A stretch of 64,000 nt of DNA from Marinimicrococcus flavescens (GCA_029211145.1 JARGEQ010000104.1:1-64000); one strand, 5' to 3'. Positions 36,528 to 47,554 are shown, numbered from the stretch's first letter. The notes: generated by a model from the letters alone, not told the origin. A program made the numbers and translations.

Positions 36528-37133
36528 ATGCCCGCGCGCAGGGCGGAGGCCGCGAGGCTCGAGGAGCGCGCCGTCGAGGCGGCGCTGGCGATCGCCGACG
36601 AGACCGGCTGGGAGGGCGTGCGGCTGGCGCTGGTCGCCGACCGCACCGGCCTGCCGCTCGAGGAGATCGGCCGGCGCTTTCGCGACGTCGAGGCGGTGGC
36701 CGATGCCTGGTTCGGCCAGGCGCGGCTGGCAATGCTGGCGCTGCCCCGAGACGAGCTGGACGGCAGCCCGGCCGACGAGCGCATCGCGCTCGCCATGGAG
36801 CGCTGGCTCGACACGCTGGCGCCGCACCGGCGGATCGCCGGCCAGATCATCCGCCACCGGCTCTACCCTTCGCACCCGCATCACTGGGTCCCGCTGGTGT
36901 TCGATCTTTCCCGGCTGGTCCACGACCTGCTCGACGTGGCCCGCGTGCCGGGGCATGGCCGGCTGCGCCAGGCGCAGGAGATCGGGCTCACCGCCATCAC
37001 GCTCGCCACCCTGCGCGACTGGCTGCGCGACGAGAGTCCCGGCCAGGAGCGCAGCAAGGAGCGCCTGCGCCGCCGGCTGGCCGGGGCCGGCCGCCTGGCC
37101 CTTCGGCTGCATCGGCAGCGCCCCCGGCGCTGA
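36528..37133 (+). CDS. TetR-like/COQ9-like protein
   Basis: 201 residues. The first 60 form a TetR-type helix-turn-helix domain (GVRLALVADRTGLPLEEIGR, recognition helix then RRFRDVEAVADAWF). The C-terminal half, especially ITLATLRDWLRDESPGQERS and RLRRRL, resembles the COQ9 lipid-binding fold, which is itself TetR-derived. So either a regulator of nearby genes or a COQ9-type quinone accessory factor. ATG 36528 has GGGAG seven bases upstream; ATG 36522 is less well placed. The quinone-reductase-like gene follows by 113 bases in the same direction. Confidence 0.75.
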   Translation: MPARRAEAARLEERAVEAALAIADETGWEGVRLALVADRTGLPLEEIGRRFRDVEAVADAWFGQARLAMLALPRDELDGSPADERIALAMERWLDTLAPHRRIAGQIIRHRLYPSHPHHWVPLVFDLSRLVHDLLDVARVPGHGRLRQAQEIGLTAITLATLRDWLRDESPGQERSKERLRRRLAGAGRLALRLHRQRPRR

Positions 37134-37246
37134 GCGGCGCCGCATGCCAGCCTTGCCCGGGCCGGCTGTACGGCGCCGGTGGGTCCTTGTAATCCCCGAT
37201 GCAGGCCGGCCGGAGGCGTGCCGGGAGCTGATGGAGGGGAACGGCG

Positions 37247-38254
37247 ATGCGCGCGTGGCAGATCGTTGCTGAGGGTGGAATCGACGCGCTGAGACTGGTG
37301 GAGCTTCCATCCCCCCGCCCCGGACCGGGCGAGGTCCTGGTGCGGATGCGGGCAAGCTCGATCAACTATCGCGACTACAGCATCATCGGCGACCCGGTGA
37401 GCCGGGGCATCCCCCTGCCGCGGATCCCCAACTCCGACGGCGCCGGCGAGGTGGTCGAGACCGGGCCGGGCGTCACGGGCTGGGCGCCGGGCGACCGGGT
37501 GGCGAGCTGCTTCTTCCAGGGCTGGACCGACGGCGCCTGCTCGGCCGTGACCATGGCCAACGCGCTGGGCGGCACGCTGGACGGCGTGCTGGCTGAGGAG
37601 GTGGTGCTGCGCGCCGACGGCCTGGTGCGCATCCCCGACCATCTGGACTTCGCCGAGGCCGCCACCCTGCCCTGCGCCGCGCTCACCGCGTGGCACACGC
37701 TGGTCGAGGTGGGACGGCTCAAGGCCGGCGACACGATCCTGCTGCTGGGCACCGGCGGCGTCTCGATCTTCGCGCTGCAGTTCGCCCGGCTCATGGGGGC
37801 GCGGGCCATCGTCACCTCCTCCAGCGACGAGAAGCTCGAGCGGGCGCGGTCGATGGGCGCCTGGCAGACCGTCAACTACCGCCAGACGCCCGACTGGGAG
37901 AAGGCGGTGCTCGAGCTCACCGGCGGCCAGGGCGTCGATCTCACCGTCGAGGTGGGCGGGCCGGGCACGCTCCAGCGCTCGCTCGCCGCCACGCGGGTGG
38001 CCGGCACGGTGGCGCTCATCGGCATTCTCACCGGCGGGCAGATCGACCCGCTCCCGGTGATGCGCAAGTCGATCACCCTGCAGGGCATCTATGTGGGCTC
38101 GCGGCGCATGTTCGAGGACATGAACCGGGCGCTGGCATCGGCGGCCGGGCTCCGCCCCGTGATCGACAGCCGCTTCGCCTTCGAGGACGCGCCCGAGGCC
38201 TACCGCGCCATGGAGCGCGCCGGCCACTTCGGCAAGCTCGTCATCGACGTCTGA
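37247..38254 (+). CDS. Zinc-free medium-chain dehydrogenase (quinone oxidoreductase-like)
   Basis: 335 residues. MDR fold: catalytic-domain start EVLVRMRASSINYRDYSIIG, NSDGAGEVVETGPGV, then NAD(P) fold with LLLGTGGVSIFALQFARLMG (about 163-182). The zinc-ligand cysteines of true alcohol dehydrogenases are not in the expected positions, so it belongs to the QOR/NADPH-dependent reductase side. ATG 37247 has GGAGGGGAA upstream. Its last 55 bases overlap, in antisense, the end of the GGDEF-EAL gene. Substrate unknown. Confidence 0.87.
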   Translation: MRAWQIVAEGGIDALRLVELPSPRPGPGEVLVRMRASSINYRDYSIIGDPVSRGIPLPRIPNSDGAGEVVETGPGVTGWAPGDRVASCFFQGWTDGACSAVTMANALGGTLDGVLAEEVVLRADGLVRIPDHLDFAEAATLPCAALTAWHTLVEVGRLKAGDTILLLGTGGVSIFALQFARLMGARAIVTSSSDEKLERARSMGAWQTVNYRQTPDWEKAVLELTGGQGVDLTVEVGGPGTLQRSLAATRVAGTVALIGILTGGQIDPLPVMRKSITLQGIYVGSRRMFEDMNRALASAAGLRPVIDSRFAFEDAPEAYRAMERAGHFGKLVIDV

Positions 38255-41124
38255 GCGTCGCGGCCGTGACGGGCCGGGCGATCACGCCGGGCCCGCTCCT
38301 GCGCCCATGAGAGGAAGTCGGCCGCGGGCATCGGCCGGGCGAAGTGATAGCCCTGCCCCCACGGGCAGCCGAGCTCGCGGAGCATGTCGCACTGGGCCTG
38401 GGTCTCGATGCCTTCCGCCAGGGTGGCTAGATCCAGGGTGGCGCCGAGAGCGATGATGGTGTGGACGATTGCGTCGTCGCGCCCGTTGGCGGCCAGGTTG
38501 GCGACGAACGAGCGGTCGATCTTGAGCACGTCCACGGTGACGTCGCGGAGCCTAGCCAGCGAGGAATGGCCGGCACCGAAATCGTCGAGCGCGATCCGAA
38601 TTCCCATGCGCTGGAGGGCGGCGATCTGACCCTCCGCGTGGAACAGGTCGGCGAAGGATCCCTCGGTGATCTCGAGCACCAGGCGCTCCGGCGCCACGCC
38701 CGAGCAGCGCAGCTCCTCCTCCACGACCTCCACCAGCCCGTCCCAGCGGAACGAGCGGGCGGCGAGATTGACCCAGACGGAGAGCTCGAGGCCGTTCTCC
38801 TCCCGCCACGCCTTTTGCTGACGCAGCGCCTGGGCGATCGTCCAGCGGGTGATCGACATGATGACCGGCCGGCGGTCGGCCGCCGGGAGGAAGGCTCCGG
38901 CGGCGAGCAGGCCGCGGCTCGGGTGGCGCCAGCGCAGCAGCGCCTCGGCGCCGATCGGCTGCTCGGTCTGGAGGTCGAGGATCGGCTGGTAGTGCAGCAG
39001 AAGCTCGTCCTGCGCGATGGCCTTGCGCAAGGCGAGCTCCAGCGAGGCGGTGGCCTCGGCGTTGGCCGCCATGCCGCGCTCGAAGGCGCGCCAGCCGTGC
39101 CGGCCTGCCCGCTTGGCCGCATAGAGCGCCGTGTCGGCGTTGATGAGGAGCTGCTCGGCGTCGGCCGCGTGGTCGGGATAGACGGCCACGCCGAGGCTCA
39201 GCCCGGCAGTGATGCTCTGGCCGTCGATCTCGAACGGGCTGCGGAAGAGATCGACCAGCCGGTCGGCCAGGGCGCCGAAGCCCCGGTCGCCGTCCAGCGC
39301 GAAGGCCAGGATGGCGAACTCGTCGCCGCCCAGCCGCGCCACCATGTCGCCGGCGCGCAGCCCGCTCATGAGGCGCCGCCCCACCTCGATCAGCAGCCGG
39401 TCGCCGGTGGCATGGCCGAGGCTGTCATTGACCGCCTTGAATCCGTCGAGATCGCCCATCAGGACCGCAAAGCTCGAGCGCTCCCGCCCGGCGCGGGCCA
39501 GCACCCGCTCGAGCTCCTCGCGGAACATGCTGCGGTTGGGAAGATCGGTCAGCCCGTCATGCATGGCCATGTGGGCGATGGCGAACTCCATCTGCTTGCG
39601 GTGCGTGACGTCGCGCCGGGTGCTGACCACCCCGCCCTCGCTGGTCCGCCGCGTGGAGATCTGGATCCACCGTCCGTCGCTCAGGTGAATCTCGAAATCC
39701 TGCGGGCAGTCCTGGTGTCGCGTCACCTGCTCCTCGACCCAGCCCTCGAGCTCGTCCTCGGCCATGCGGTACTGCCCGCGCTCCACCATGGCGCGGACCA
39801 GCTCCTCGTAACTGGCACCCGGCACCAGCAGATCGCCGATCAGCGGGTAGATCTCCTTGAGGCGCTGGTTGAAGATCAGCAGGCGCCCGTCCTTGTCGAA
39901 GAGGGTGAAGGCATCGCCCATGCATTCGATGGCGTCGGTGAGCATCTGCTGGGTGCGCGCCAGCGCCCGTTCGGCCTCCTTGCGCCCCGAGATGTCGACC
40001 AGCACCGTGAGGCAGCCGGTGATGCTGCCCTCCTCGTCCCGCTCCGCCACCGTCGACAGCACCACCTCGACGATCCGGCCGTCCTTGCGAAGAAACTCGC
40101 ACTCGACGCCGCGAACCGCGCCATCCTCCCTGAGCGCGTCGAGAATCCTGTCGCGGTTCCGGGCGAACGAGGCTTCGGTGACGAACGCCATGATGGGGCG
40201 GCCCAGGACCTCGTCGCGGGCATAGCCCATGCGGGCGAGCCAGTGGTCGCTGGCGGCGACCAGCCGGTACTGGGCGTCCACCGAGAGCAGCATCGCCGGC
40301 GTCGCGTCGTAGAGCCGGCGAAAGCGCGCCTCGCTCTCGACCAGCGCCGCCTCGCGCCGCCGCTCCTCGGTGATGTCGCGCAGCACGCCGAAGAGCGCGG
40401 CGGGCTGCCCCTCCGCCCTCGCCTCGCGATGGCCGATCCCACGCACCCAGCGCTCGCCGCTCCCGTCATCGAGGAGGCGCAGCTCGAAGGTGAAGGACGC
40501 GCCGCCCTCGCCCGCGTGAGCCATGTGGCGCGCCAGCTGCGCCCGATCCTCGGGATGGTAGAAGGCCATCATCTGCTCGAGGGAAGGCGGCGGATCGTCC
40601 GGCGCCAGCCCGTGGATCCGCAGCATCTCGGCGGACCATACCAGCTCGCCGCTCTCGAGGTCGTGCCGCCAGTGGCCTATTCCGGCGAGCGCCTCGGCGG
40701 CCTCCAAAAGCTCGGCCTTCACGCGGGCGCGCTGCTCGCTGCGCGTGACGTCGCTGATCTCGATGGCGGTGCCGACGATGCGCACGACGCTCGTCCCCTT
40801 GGGATCGAGAAGAGGCGTCAGCGTCGTGCGCCACCACGTCCGCCCGACCGGCATGTCGAGCTGCTCCTCGTACTCGAACGCCTCCCAGCCCGCCGCGCAC
40901 CGCACGAAGTTCGGCCCGATCTTCGCCACCAGCGCCGGGTCCAGGCAGTCCTCGAGACGCCTGCCCTCGAGGTCGGCCGAGAGCAAGCCGGAATGACGCT
41001 CGTGCACGCGGTTCGTGGCGACGAAGCGGAAGCCCCCGTCCGGCTCGACGTCGAGAACGAAGACGGCGGCCCCGAACCGGTCGATCAGGGTGCGCACCCG
41101 GCTGGGGACGGAGTCGAAAAGCAT
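38200..41124 (-). CDS. PAS-GGDEF-EAL bifunctional c-di-GMP protein
   Basis: 974 residues, soluble. Four PAS-type domains (about 1-125, 140-262, 265-388, 395-510) precede a GGDEF domain with intact RLGGDEF (599-603) and the RAGD inhibitory site five residues before it. The EAL domain (about 700-950) has GAEALLRW (Glu726), NLAARSF, LEITEGSF, DDFGAGHSS, KIDRSF and AEGIETQ. Both activities could be alive, so net output depends on PAS signals. ATG 41124 is the first in-frame. The last 18 codons read through antisense of the quinone-reductase-like gene and carry no motif. Confidence 0.92.
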   Translation of the reverse strand: MLFDSVPSRVRTLIDRFGAAVFVLDVEPDGGFRFVATNRVHERHSGLLSADLEGRRLEDCLDPALVAKIGPNFVRCAAGWEAFEYEEQLDMPVGRTWWRTTLTPLLDPKGTSVVRIVGTAIEISDVTRSEQRARVKAELLEAAEALAGIGHWRHDLESGELVWSAEMLRIHGLAPDDPPPSLEQMMAFYHPEDRAQLARHMAHAGEGGASFTFELRLLDDGSGERWVRGIGHREARAEGQPAALFGVLRDITEERRREAALVESEARFRRLYDATPAMLLSVDAQYRLVAASDHWLARMGYARDEVLGRPIMAFVTEASFARNRDRILDALREDGAVRGVECEFLRKDGRIVEVVLSTVAERDEEGSITGCLTVLVDISGRKEAERALARTQQMLTDAIECMGDAFTLFDKDGRLLIFNQRLKEIYPLIGDLLVPGASYEELVRAMVERGQYRMAEDELEGWVEEQVTRHQDCPQDFEIHLSDGRWIQISTRRTSEGGVVSTRRDVTHRKQMEFAIAHMAMHDGLTDLPNRSMFREELERVLARAGRERSSFAVLMGDLDGFKAVNDSLGHATGDRLLIEVGRRLMSGLRAGDMVARLGGDEFAILAFALDGDRGFGALADRLVDLFRSPFEIDGQSITAGLSLGVAVYPDHAADAEQLLINADTALYAAKRAGRHGWRAFERGMAANAEATASLELALRKAIAQDELLLHYQPILDLQTEQPIGAEALLRWRHPSRGLLAAGAFLPAADRRPVIMSITRWTIAQALRQQKAWREENGLELSVWVNLAARSFRWDGLVEVVEEELRCSGVAPERLVLEITEGSFADLFHAEGQIAALQRMGIRIALDDFGAGHSSLARLRDVTVDVLKIDRSFVANLAANGRDDAIVHTIIALGATLDLATLAEGIETQAQCDMLRELGCPWGQGYHFARPMPAADFLSWAQERARRDRPARHGRDAQTSMTSLPKWPARSMAR

Positions 41125-41271
41125 GGGGACTCTGCAATCGTGAGGCGAACGACGCGCTGCTCTCTACCACTATCAGCACCGTTTCACCATCACGGGTTTT
41201 ACCAGCGCGCGAGTTTCACCGACACGGTCTCAACCCCGACATTCCGGCTCGGGCCTTGCCGTCCCGGCTTC

Positions 41272-42108
41272 TCAGCAGGTGCCGCCGTTCATTGAACGCA
41301 GCAGGGCGGCGGTTGGCGGCGCGGCAGCGGCGCGCTCGAAGCGGCCCTCCTCGCGCACCGAACGGGCCACCTCGAGAAACGCGCCGAAGGCCACCCGGGC
41401 AAAGGCGCCGCCAATGCTGATGCGGCGAACCCCGGCCTGCGCCAGCTCGGCCACCGCAAAGGTTTCCGGGCGCAGCCCCATGACCACGTTCACCGGCTTG
41501 CCCACGGCCGCGCACACCGTGCGGATTGCCTCCAGGTCCGGCAGGCCGGGTGCGTAGAGCACGTCGGCACCCGCCGCCGCGAAGGCCTGGAGGCGGCGGA
41601 TCGTGTCGTCGAGGTCGGGACGGCCGTGGAGGAAGTTCTCGGCCCGCGCGGTGAGGATGAAGGGCGCGGTGAGCCCCCGCGCCGCCTCGGCCGCCGCGGC
41701 GACGCGCTCCACCGCCTCCTGGAAATCGTAGACCGGCCGGCGCTGCTCGCCGGTGGCGTCCTCGATGGAGCCGCCGGCAAGGCCGGTCGCGGCGGCGAGA
41801 CGGATGGTCCGGGCGCAATCCTCGGGCGCGTGGCCGAATCCGTTCTCCAGATCGGCCGAGACCGGCACGTCGACCGCCTCGACGATGGCGCGCGCGTTGG
41901 CGAGCGTCTCGTCCAGCGAGACGGCGCCTTGCCCGTCCGGCCGCCCGAGCGAGAGGGCGAGGCCGGCACTGGTGGTGCCGATCGCCTCGAAGCCCAGGCC
42001 CGCCAGAAGCCTGGCCGTTCCCGCGTCCCACGCGTTCGGCATGACGAAGGCGCCGGGACCATCGTGCAACCCGCCGAACCGCCGTGCTTTCGCGAGTTGG
42101 CTCGCCAT
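41272..42108 (-). CDS. Isocitrate lyase/PEP mutase family protein
   Basis: 278 residues, a TIM-barrel of the PEPM/ICL superfamily: GAFVMPNAWDAGTARLL (substrate loop), IGTTSAGLA, VSADLENGFG with metal acids, GGSIEDATG, and ILTARAENFL. It resembles carboxyvinyl-carboxyphosphonate-type or oxaloacetate-type C-C lyases more than true isocitrate lyase, whose KKCGH motif is absent. ATG 42108 is eight bases after GGAGGG. Divergent from the first RND operon, with 196 bases between them. Substrate not predictable. Confidence 0.85.
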   Translation of the reverse strand: MASQLAKARRFGGLHDGPGAFVMPNAWDAGTARLLAGLGFEAIGTTSAGLALSLGRPDGQGAVSLDETLANARAIVEAVDVPVSADLENGFGHAPEDCARTIRLAAATGLAGGSIEDATGEQRRPVYDFQEAVERVAAAAEAARGLTAPFILTARAENFLHGRPDLDDTIRRLQAFAAAGADVLYAPGLPDLEAIRTVCAAVGKPVNVVMGLRPETFAVAELAQAGVRRISIGGAFARVAFGAFLEVARSVREEGRFERAAAAPPTAALLRSMNGGTC

Positions 42109-42304
42109 GCCCGTCCCTCCTCGTGATCGGCATGACAAGAGCATGGTGGCGCAAGCCCTGTCCATGCCACGCGAGCGTGGTCCGACCGCCGTCCATCGCA
42201 ATCATAGGGTTCACAAAATCGACGAAACATAGGACGTTGCCCCCCGTGCCGTCGCTGCGGACTCCTCCAAGAGCCGTGGAACCGGCGGACGGGGAGGCCG
42301 AGAA

Positions 42305-43492
42305 ATGCTCATGAAAGCACGCCGTGGCGGGGCTGGCGCAGGGTGGCTGGCACTGTCCATGGGTCTGCTCCTGGGCCTCGCCGCTTGCGACAGCAACGAG
42401 GAGCAGGCGTCCTCCGCCCCACCCGCACCCCCTCCGGCGGTCGGCGTCGTCCAGGTCGCGAGCCGGGAGGTGACGCCCAGCGCCAGCTTCACCGGCCGCA
42501 TCGAGGCGACCCACAAGGTCGAGCTGCGGGCGCGTGTCGAAGGCTTCCTCGAGAAGCGAGCCTTCGTCGAAGGCTCGGAGGTCGAGGCTGGCGAACTGCT
42601 GTTCGTGATCGAGAAAGCGCCCTATCTGGCGGCCCAGACGGAGGCCGAAGGCAGCGTCGTGGCTACCCGCGGCACGCTGAAGCTGGCCGAGCTCGAGCGC
42701 GACCGGCAGACGACCCTGGTCAAGAAGCAGGCGGCAGCGCAGGCCAGGCTCGACGAGGCGACGGCAAGGCTCGCCGAGGCGCGCGGCACGCTGATGCGCA
42801 ACGAGGCCTCGCTCGACAAGGCGAAGCTCGAGCTCTCCTATACCGACATCGTGGCACCGGTGGCCGGGAGGATCGGCCGGGCCGCGTTCACTGTCGGCAG
42901 CCTGGTGGGCCCGGCCAGCGGACCGCTTGCCACCATCGTCAGCCAGGACCCGGTCTACGTGACCTTCCCGGTCACCGTCCGCGATCTTTTGAACCTGCGC
43001 AAAAAGACGACCGGGCACGAGCGCAAGCCGGGCGAGATACCCTTCAGGCTCGAGCTCGCGGACGGCTCGACCTACGCCCCTGAGGGCCGGCTCGACTTTG
43101 CCGACGTCGAGGTCGAGCAGGGCACCGACACGGTCCTGATCCGCGGCAGGCTTCCCAATCCCGACCGTCTGCTGATCGACGGCGCGCTGGTCAACGTGAC
43201 GGTCGCCACCGCGGCTCCCGAGGCGGCCATGGTCGTTCCGCAGACCGCCGTCCAGCTCGACCAGGGCGGCACCTACGTCCTGGCCGTCGACGGCCAGAAC
43301 AAGGTCGAGATGCGCCGGGTGGTCCTGTCACAGCGGCTGGGCGGGCTCGCTGTGGTGAAGGAGGGCCTCGAGGCGGGCGACCGGGTCATCGTCCAGGGCC
43401 TGCAGAAGGTTCGCCCGGGCCTGGCCGTCGAGCCCACGGAGGTGCCGATGCCGCCCGGCACGGCACCTGCCGCCGGAGCGCCCCGCCCGTGA
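42305..43492 (+). CDS. RND efflux periplasmic adaptor (lipoprotein), system 1
   Basis: 395 residues. Lipoprotein signal with lipobox LAAC (Cys about 28), lipoyl half-motifs ([20 protein letters not shown] and [20 protein letters not shown]), a coiled-coil hairpin between them (about 100-165), then beta-barrel and membrane-proximal domains. This is the AcrA/MexA pattern. It links the inner-membrane pump to an outer-membrane channel not found here. The stop overlaps the pump GTG (GTGA). Confidence 0.92.
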   Translation: MLMKARRGGAGAGWLALSMGLLLGLAACDSNEEQASSAPPAPPPAVGVVQVASREVTPSASFTGRIEATHKVELRARVEGFLEKRAFVEGSEVEAGELLFVIEKAPYLAAQTEAEGSVVATRGTLKLAELERDRQTTLVKKQAAAQARLDEATARLAEARGTLMRNEASLDKAKLELSYTDIVAPVAGRIGRAAFTVGSLVGPASGPLATIVSQDPVYVTFPVTVRDLLNLRKKTTGHERKPGEIPFRLELADGSTYAPEGRLDFADVEVEQGTDTVLIRGRLPNPDRLLIDGALVNVTVATAAPEAAMVVPQTAVQLDQGGTYVLAVDGQNKVEMRRVVLSQRLGGLAVVKEGLEAGDRVIVQGLQKVRPGLAVEPTEVPMPPGTAPAAGAPRP

Positions 43493-46400
43493 TCTCGGGC
43501 ATCTTCGTCGACCGTCCGCGCCTGGCGATCGTCATCTCGGTCGTCATCACGCTGGCCGGCCTGATCGCCCTCCTGGCGATGCCGGTGGCGCAGTTCCCGG
43601 ACATCGTCCCGCCGCAGGTGCAGGTGACGACGGCCTATCCGGGCGCCAGCGCCGAGGTGGTCGAATCGACCGTGGCCCAGCCGATCGAATCGCAGGTCGT
43701 CGGCGTCGACAACATGATCTACATGAAGTCGACCGCCGGCAACGACGGCAGCTACACGCTGACGATCTCCTTTGCGGTCGGCACCGATCCCGACATCAAC
43801 GCCGTCAACGTCAACAACCGCGTCCAGCTGGCGCTGCCCAAGCTGCCCGAGGAGGTCGCCCCGCAGGGCGTCTCGGTCAAGAAGAAGTCGGCGGCGATCC
43901 TCCAGGTGGTCTCCGTTCATTCGCCGGACGATAGCCGCGACACGCTGTTCCTCTCCAACTACGCCACCATCAACCTGCTCGACAGCGTCAAGCGCGTGCC
44001 CGGCGTCGGCGACGCGTTCCTGTTCGGCGCGCTCGACTATTCCATGCGGGTCTGGCTCGACAGCGACCGCCTGACCGGGCTCGGCCTCACACCGGGCGAC
44101 GTGATCGCGGCGCTGCGCGGCCAGAACATCCAGGCGGCGGTCGGCCGCATCGGCGCCCAGCCCATCGGCGCCGACTCCGCCTTCCAGCTCAACATCCAGA
44201 CCGAAGGACGCCTGAGCGAGACGGCCGAGTTCGAGAACGTGGTGATCCGCGCCAATCCCGACGGCTCGTTCGTCCGGGTGCGGGACATTGGCCGGGTCGA
44301 GCTGGGTGCCCGCACCTCCGACTCGTTCGGCCGCTTCAATGGCGGCCCCGGCGCCCTGATCGCGATCTTCCAGGCGCCCGGCGCCAACGCGCTCTCGACC
44401 GCCCAGGGCGTGCTCGAGGTCATGGAAACGGCCAAGCTGCGCTTTCCCGACGGCGTCGACTACACCGTCACCTACGATTCGACCGCCTTCGTCAAGCAGA
44501 GCATGGAGGAGGTCGTCCACACGCTCGTCGAGGCGTTCGTCCTCGTGGTCATCGTGGTCTTCCTCTTCCTTGGCAACCTGCGGGCCACGATGATCCCGCT
44601 GATCGCCGTGCCGGTCTCGCTGATCGGCACCTTCGCGGTGATGCTGGCGCTGGGCTTCTCGCTCAACATGGTCTCGATGCTGGCCCTGGTGCTGGCGATC
44701 GGCCTCGTCGTCGACGACGCGATCGTCGTGGTCGAGGCGGTCGAGGCGCAGCTCGAGAAGGATCCCGGCCTGAGCCCGGCCGAGGCCACCCGCCGCGCCA
44801 TGGCGGAGATCACCGCGCCCATCGTGGCGACGACGCTGGTGCTCCTCTCGGTCTTCGTGCCGACCGCCTTCATCCCCGGCATCACCGGCCAGCTCTTCCA
44901 GCAGTTCGCGGTGGCCGTGGTGGTCTCGATGGTCATCTCGATGATCAATGCGCTGACCCTCTCGCCGGCCCTGTGCGCGCTGCTCCTGCGCCACCGCCAC
45001 GGTCCCGCGCGCGGGCCGATGCGCCATGTCCTGGCAGCGATCGACAGGACCCGCGACGGCTACCGCGCCGTGGTGGCGCGGCTGGTGCGGGTCTCGGTGC
45101 TCATGCTGGTGCTGCTGGCGGGCGTCTTCGCCGCCGATGCCTGGCTCTTCAAGGCGACGCCCACCGGCTTTCTTCCTGGGGAGGACCAGGGCGCCTTCTT
45201 CGCCGAGATCCAGCTTCCCGAGGGAGCCTCGGTCAACCGCACGCTGCAGGTGGTCGAGCGTGTGGAGTCCTTCCTCGAGGATATTCCCGGCGTTGCCGAC
45301 ATCAGCACGGTGGTCGGCTACAGCACGATGGAAGGCATCGCCAAGTCGAACAGCGCCTACCTGATCGTGCTGCTCGATCCCTTCGAGGAGCGCACGGCGC
45401 CGGGCACCGACGTCCGGTCGATCATCCGCAAGACCCTGGCCCAGGGCCGCGCGATCCTCGATGCCAACGTCATCGCCTTCAACGTGCCGCCGATCATCGG
45501 GTTGGGCACCGGCGGGGGCTTCGAGTACCAGCTCCTCGATCTGCGCGGCGGCGATCCCGCGGACCTGGCGTCGGTCGGCCGCGGCATGATCCTCGCAGCC
45601 AACCGGGACGACAGCCTCTCCGCCGTCTTCACGACCTACTCGGCCAGCACGCCGCAGCTTCATCTCGACATCGACCGCGACAAGGTGCAGACGCTGGGCA
45701 TTGCCCTCTCGGACGTCTTCAACGCCCTGCAGGCCACGCTCGGCGGCTACTATGTGAACGATCTCAACCTCTTCGGCCGCACCTGGCAGCTCAACCTGCA
45801 GGGCGAGGCCGGCGATCGCGACGCCGTGCCGGACATCTACCGGATCCATGTCCGCAACAAGGCCGGCCAGATGGTGCCGGTCAGCGCCTTCGCGCAGGCC
45901 CGGCCGATGATCGGGCCGCAGTCGATCATCCGCTACAACAACAATCGCAGCATCACCATCAACGGCAGCCCCGCCCCGGGCGTCAGCTCGGGCGAGGCCC
46001 TGGCCGCCATGAAGAGCCTCTCGGCATCCACGCTCCCCGACGGCTACAGCTTTGAGTGGACCGGCACGGCGCTGCAGGAAAAGCTCGCGGCAGGCCAGAC
46101 GACGGTGATCCTCGGCCTGTCGGTGGTGTTCGCCTATCTCTTCCTCGTGGCGCTCTACGAGAGCTGGACCATTCCGGTGGCCGTGCTGCTCTCGGTCGGC
46201 GTGGCACTGGGCGGCGGCCTCGCCGGGCTGTGGGTCACCGGCCTCGACAACAATGTCTATGCGCAGATCGGCATCGTCGTGCTGATCGCCCTTGCCGCCA
46301 AGAACGCCATCCTGATCGTCGAGTTCGCGATGGCGCGGCGTGCGGCGGGGCTGGGCATCGAGGAGGCCGCGGTGGAGGGTGCGGGCGAGCGGTTCCGCGC

Positions 46401-46656
46401 GGTCATGATGACCAGCCTCGCCTTCCTCGCCGGCCTGATCCCGCTGGTCGGCGCCGAGGGTGCCGCCATGCTCTCGCGCCGCGGCGTCGGCACCGCCGTC
46501 TTCGCCGGGATGATCGCCGCCTCCGCCATAGGCATCTTCTTCATCCCCTCGCTCTACGTCGTGGTGCAGAGGATGCGCGAGAGGCTCAAGCGACGCCGCA
46601 CCGGTGCCGGAGCGGCGCTCTCGGCGCCAGCGTCGGCGCCCGGCGACCACCCCTAG
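43489..46656 (+). CDS. RND multidrug-type efflux permease (HAE1/AcrB family), system 1
   Basis: 1055 residues with twelve membrane helices. [19 protein letters not shown] start, paired Asp of the proton relay in [13 protein letters not shown] (about 406-418), the conserved Lys in [14 protein letters not shown] (about 940), and the pore-domain duplications. This is a complete AcrB/MexB-like drug exporter. The start is GTG 43489, coupled to the adaptor gene. No local regulator or outer-membrane factor was found. Confidence 0.94.
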   Translation: MISGIFVDRPRLAIVISVVITLAGLIALLAMPVAQFPDIVPPQVQVTTAYPGASAEVVESTVAQPIESQVVGVDNMIYMKSTAGNDGSYTLTISFAVGTDPDINAVNVNNRVQLALPKLPEEVAPQGVSVKKKSAAILQVVSVHSPDDSRDTLFLSNYATINLLDSVKRVPGVGDAFLFGALDYSMRVWLDSDRLTGLGLTPGDVIAALRGQNIQAAVGRIGAQPIGADSAFQLNIQTEGRLSETAEFENVVIRANPDGSFVRVRDIGRVELGARTSDSFGRFNGGPGALIAIFQAPGANALSTAQGVLEVMETAKLRFPDGVDYTVTYDSTAFVKQSMEEVVHTLVEAFVLVVIVVFLFLGNLRATMIPLIAVPVSLIGTFAVMLALGFSLNMVSMLALVLAIGLVVDDAIVVVEAVEAQLEKDPGLSPAEATRRAMAEITAPIVATTLVLLSVFVPTAFIPGITGQLFQQFAVAVVVSMVISMINALTLSPALCALLLRHRHGPARGPMRHVLAAIDRTRDGYRAVVARLVRVSVLMLVLLAGVFAADAWLFKATPTGFLPGEDQGAFFAEIQLPEGASVNRTLQVVERVESFLEDIPGVADISTVVGYSTMEGIAKSNSAYLIVLLDPFEERTAPGTDVRSIIRKTLAQGRAILDANVIAFNVPPIIGLGTGGGFEYQLLDLRGGDPADLASVGRGMILAANRDDSLSAVFTTYSASTPQLHLDIDRDKVQTLGIALSDVFNALQATLGGYYVNDLNLFGRTWQLNLQGEAGDRDAVPDIYRIHVRNKAGQMVPVSAFAQARPMIGPQSIIRYNNNRSITINGSPAPGVSSGEALAAMKSLSASTLPDGYSFEWTGTALQEKLAAGQTTVILGLSVVFAYLFLVALYESWTIPVAVLLSVGVALGGGLAGLWVTGLDNNVYAQIGIVVLIALAAKNAILIVEFAMARRAAGLGIEEAAVEGAGERFRAVMMTSLAFLAGLIPLVGAEGAAMLSRRGVGTAVFAGMIAASAIGIFFIPSLYVVVQRMRERLKRRRTGAGAALSAPASAPGDHP

Positions 46657-46824
46657 CTCCGGCAGGCCCGGCCGGACCGCCGGTCTGCGGGGCAGCATCG
46701 GCCAAAGCGCCGGCACCAGCACGATCAGCCGGACGACGAGGCGGCTCAGCCCATGAACGCGCAGGCTGCCCGCAGCGCCGCGCGCGGGACCGGTGTCCCT
46801 TCTGCCGCCGTCTGTGGAGCCGTC

Positions 46825-46854
46825 TTGGCAATTTTTCCTGCTCTATGGTAATAT
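46825..46854 (+). promoter_or_regulatory. Promoter of the NAVRHGL-type gene
   Basis: -35 TTGGCA (46825-46830), 18-base spacer, -10 TAATAT (46849-46854), 34 bases ahead of the ATG at 46889. Spacer bases match those of the promoter at 1734-1763 almost throughout. Confidence 0.7.
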
Positions 46855-46888
46855 GGCGACATATGATCCTCATGAAGCGAGGTCCGCC

Positions 46889-47554
46889 ATGGCCACGTCT
46901 CCCTCCGCTGCCCGGTCCGACGCCTCCCGCCGCAACGGTGCGCTCTCGCACGGCCCCGTGACGCCGGAGGGCAAGGAGGCCAGCTCGCGCAACGCCGTGC
47001 GGCACGGGCTATGCGCGGCGGACACGCGGCCGGAGCCGGAGGAGAAGGCTCTTTTCGAGGCGCTGCATGCCGCCCTGGTGGCACAGCACGGGCCGGCCGA
47101 CGAAGCGCAGGAGCACTGGGTCCGGCAGATGGCGCTGGTGATGCTCCGCGAGCGGCGGCTCAACGTGATCGAGGACCGGGTGACGGCAGCGCTGCTGGAC
47201 GCCCCGGAGAAGGGACCGCCGGCCGGCCTGCCGTCGCTGCCGACGATCCTGCGCTATCGCGCCCGCCTCGAGCGGGACTGGCGCCACGCCTCCGGCCAGC
47301 TCGCCGCAGCCCGGACCCGGCACAAGCAGCAGGCCCGCCCGGGCCCCGCCGGCGCGCAGGCGCTTTCCGGGCTCGCAGCGGCCTTCGCGAGCGACCCGCG
47401 CGCCATGCAAGCCGCAATGCCGGCCTCAAGCGACGAGGCCGCCAACCCTCTGGCTGGTGGCACGAACGAACCCGGGCAGCACGCCCGGGGCGCCTTGAAC
47501 CGCGCCCAGCGCCGGCGGCTTGAGGCCTGCCAGCGGCACGACAAGGCGGCGTGA
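46889..47554 (+). CDS. Uncharacterised small protein with N-terminal NAVRHGL motif
   Basis: 221 residues. It begins with a Ser/Ala-rich stretch and GPVTPEGKEASSRNAVRHGL, a signature common to many short uncharacterised bacterial proteins. It continues with a helical region (EHWVRQMALVMLRERRLNVI) and a second helix pair with ILRYRARLERDWRHASGQL, and a low-complexity tail ending in RAQRRRLEACQRH. No enzyme motif, membrane segment or signal peptide. GAGG lies seven bases before ATG 46889. The broken gene at 1075-1701 is a diverged paralogue under a near-identical promoter, suggesting a multicopy family in this genome. Function unknown. Confidence 0.75.
   Translation: MATSPSAARSDASRRNGALSHGPVTPEGKEASSRNAVRHGLCAADTRPEPEEKALFEALHAALVAQHGPADEAQEHWVRQMALVMLRERRLNVIEDRVTAALLDAPEKGPPAGLPSLPTILRYRARLERDWRHASGQLAAARTRHKQQARPGPAGAQALSGLAAAFASDPRAMQAAMPASSDEAANPLAGGTNEPGQHARGALNRAQRRRLEACQRHDKAA

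Noticed and set aside
36345..37355. Long N-terminal extension of dodecin
   Set aside because: Dodecins are about 70 residues; the extension is antisense to the TetR-like gene, and GTG 36344 has a good ribosome site.
43273..46722. 1149-codon frame antisense to RND permease 1
   Set aside because: His/Asp/Arg-rich mirror of a real, motif-complete gene; an artefact of high GC and codon usage.
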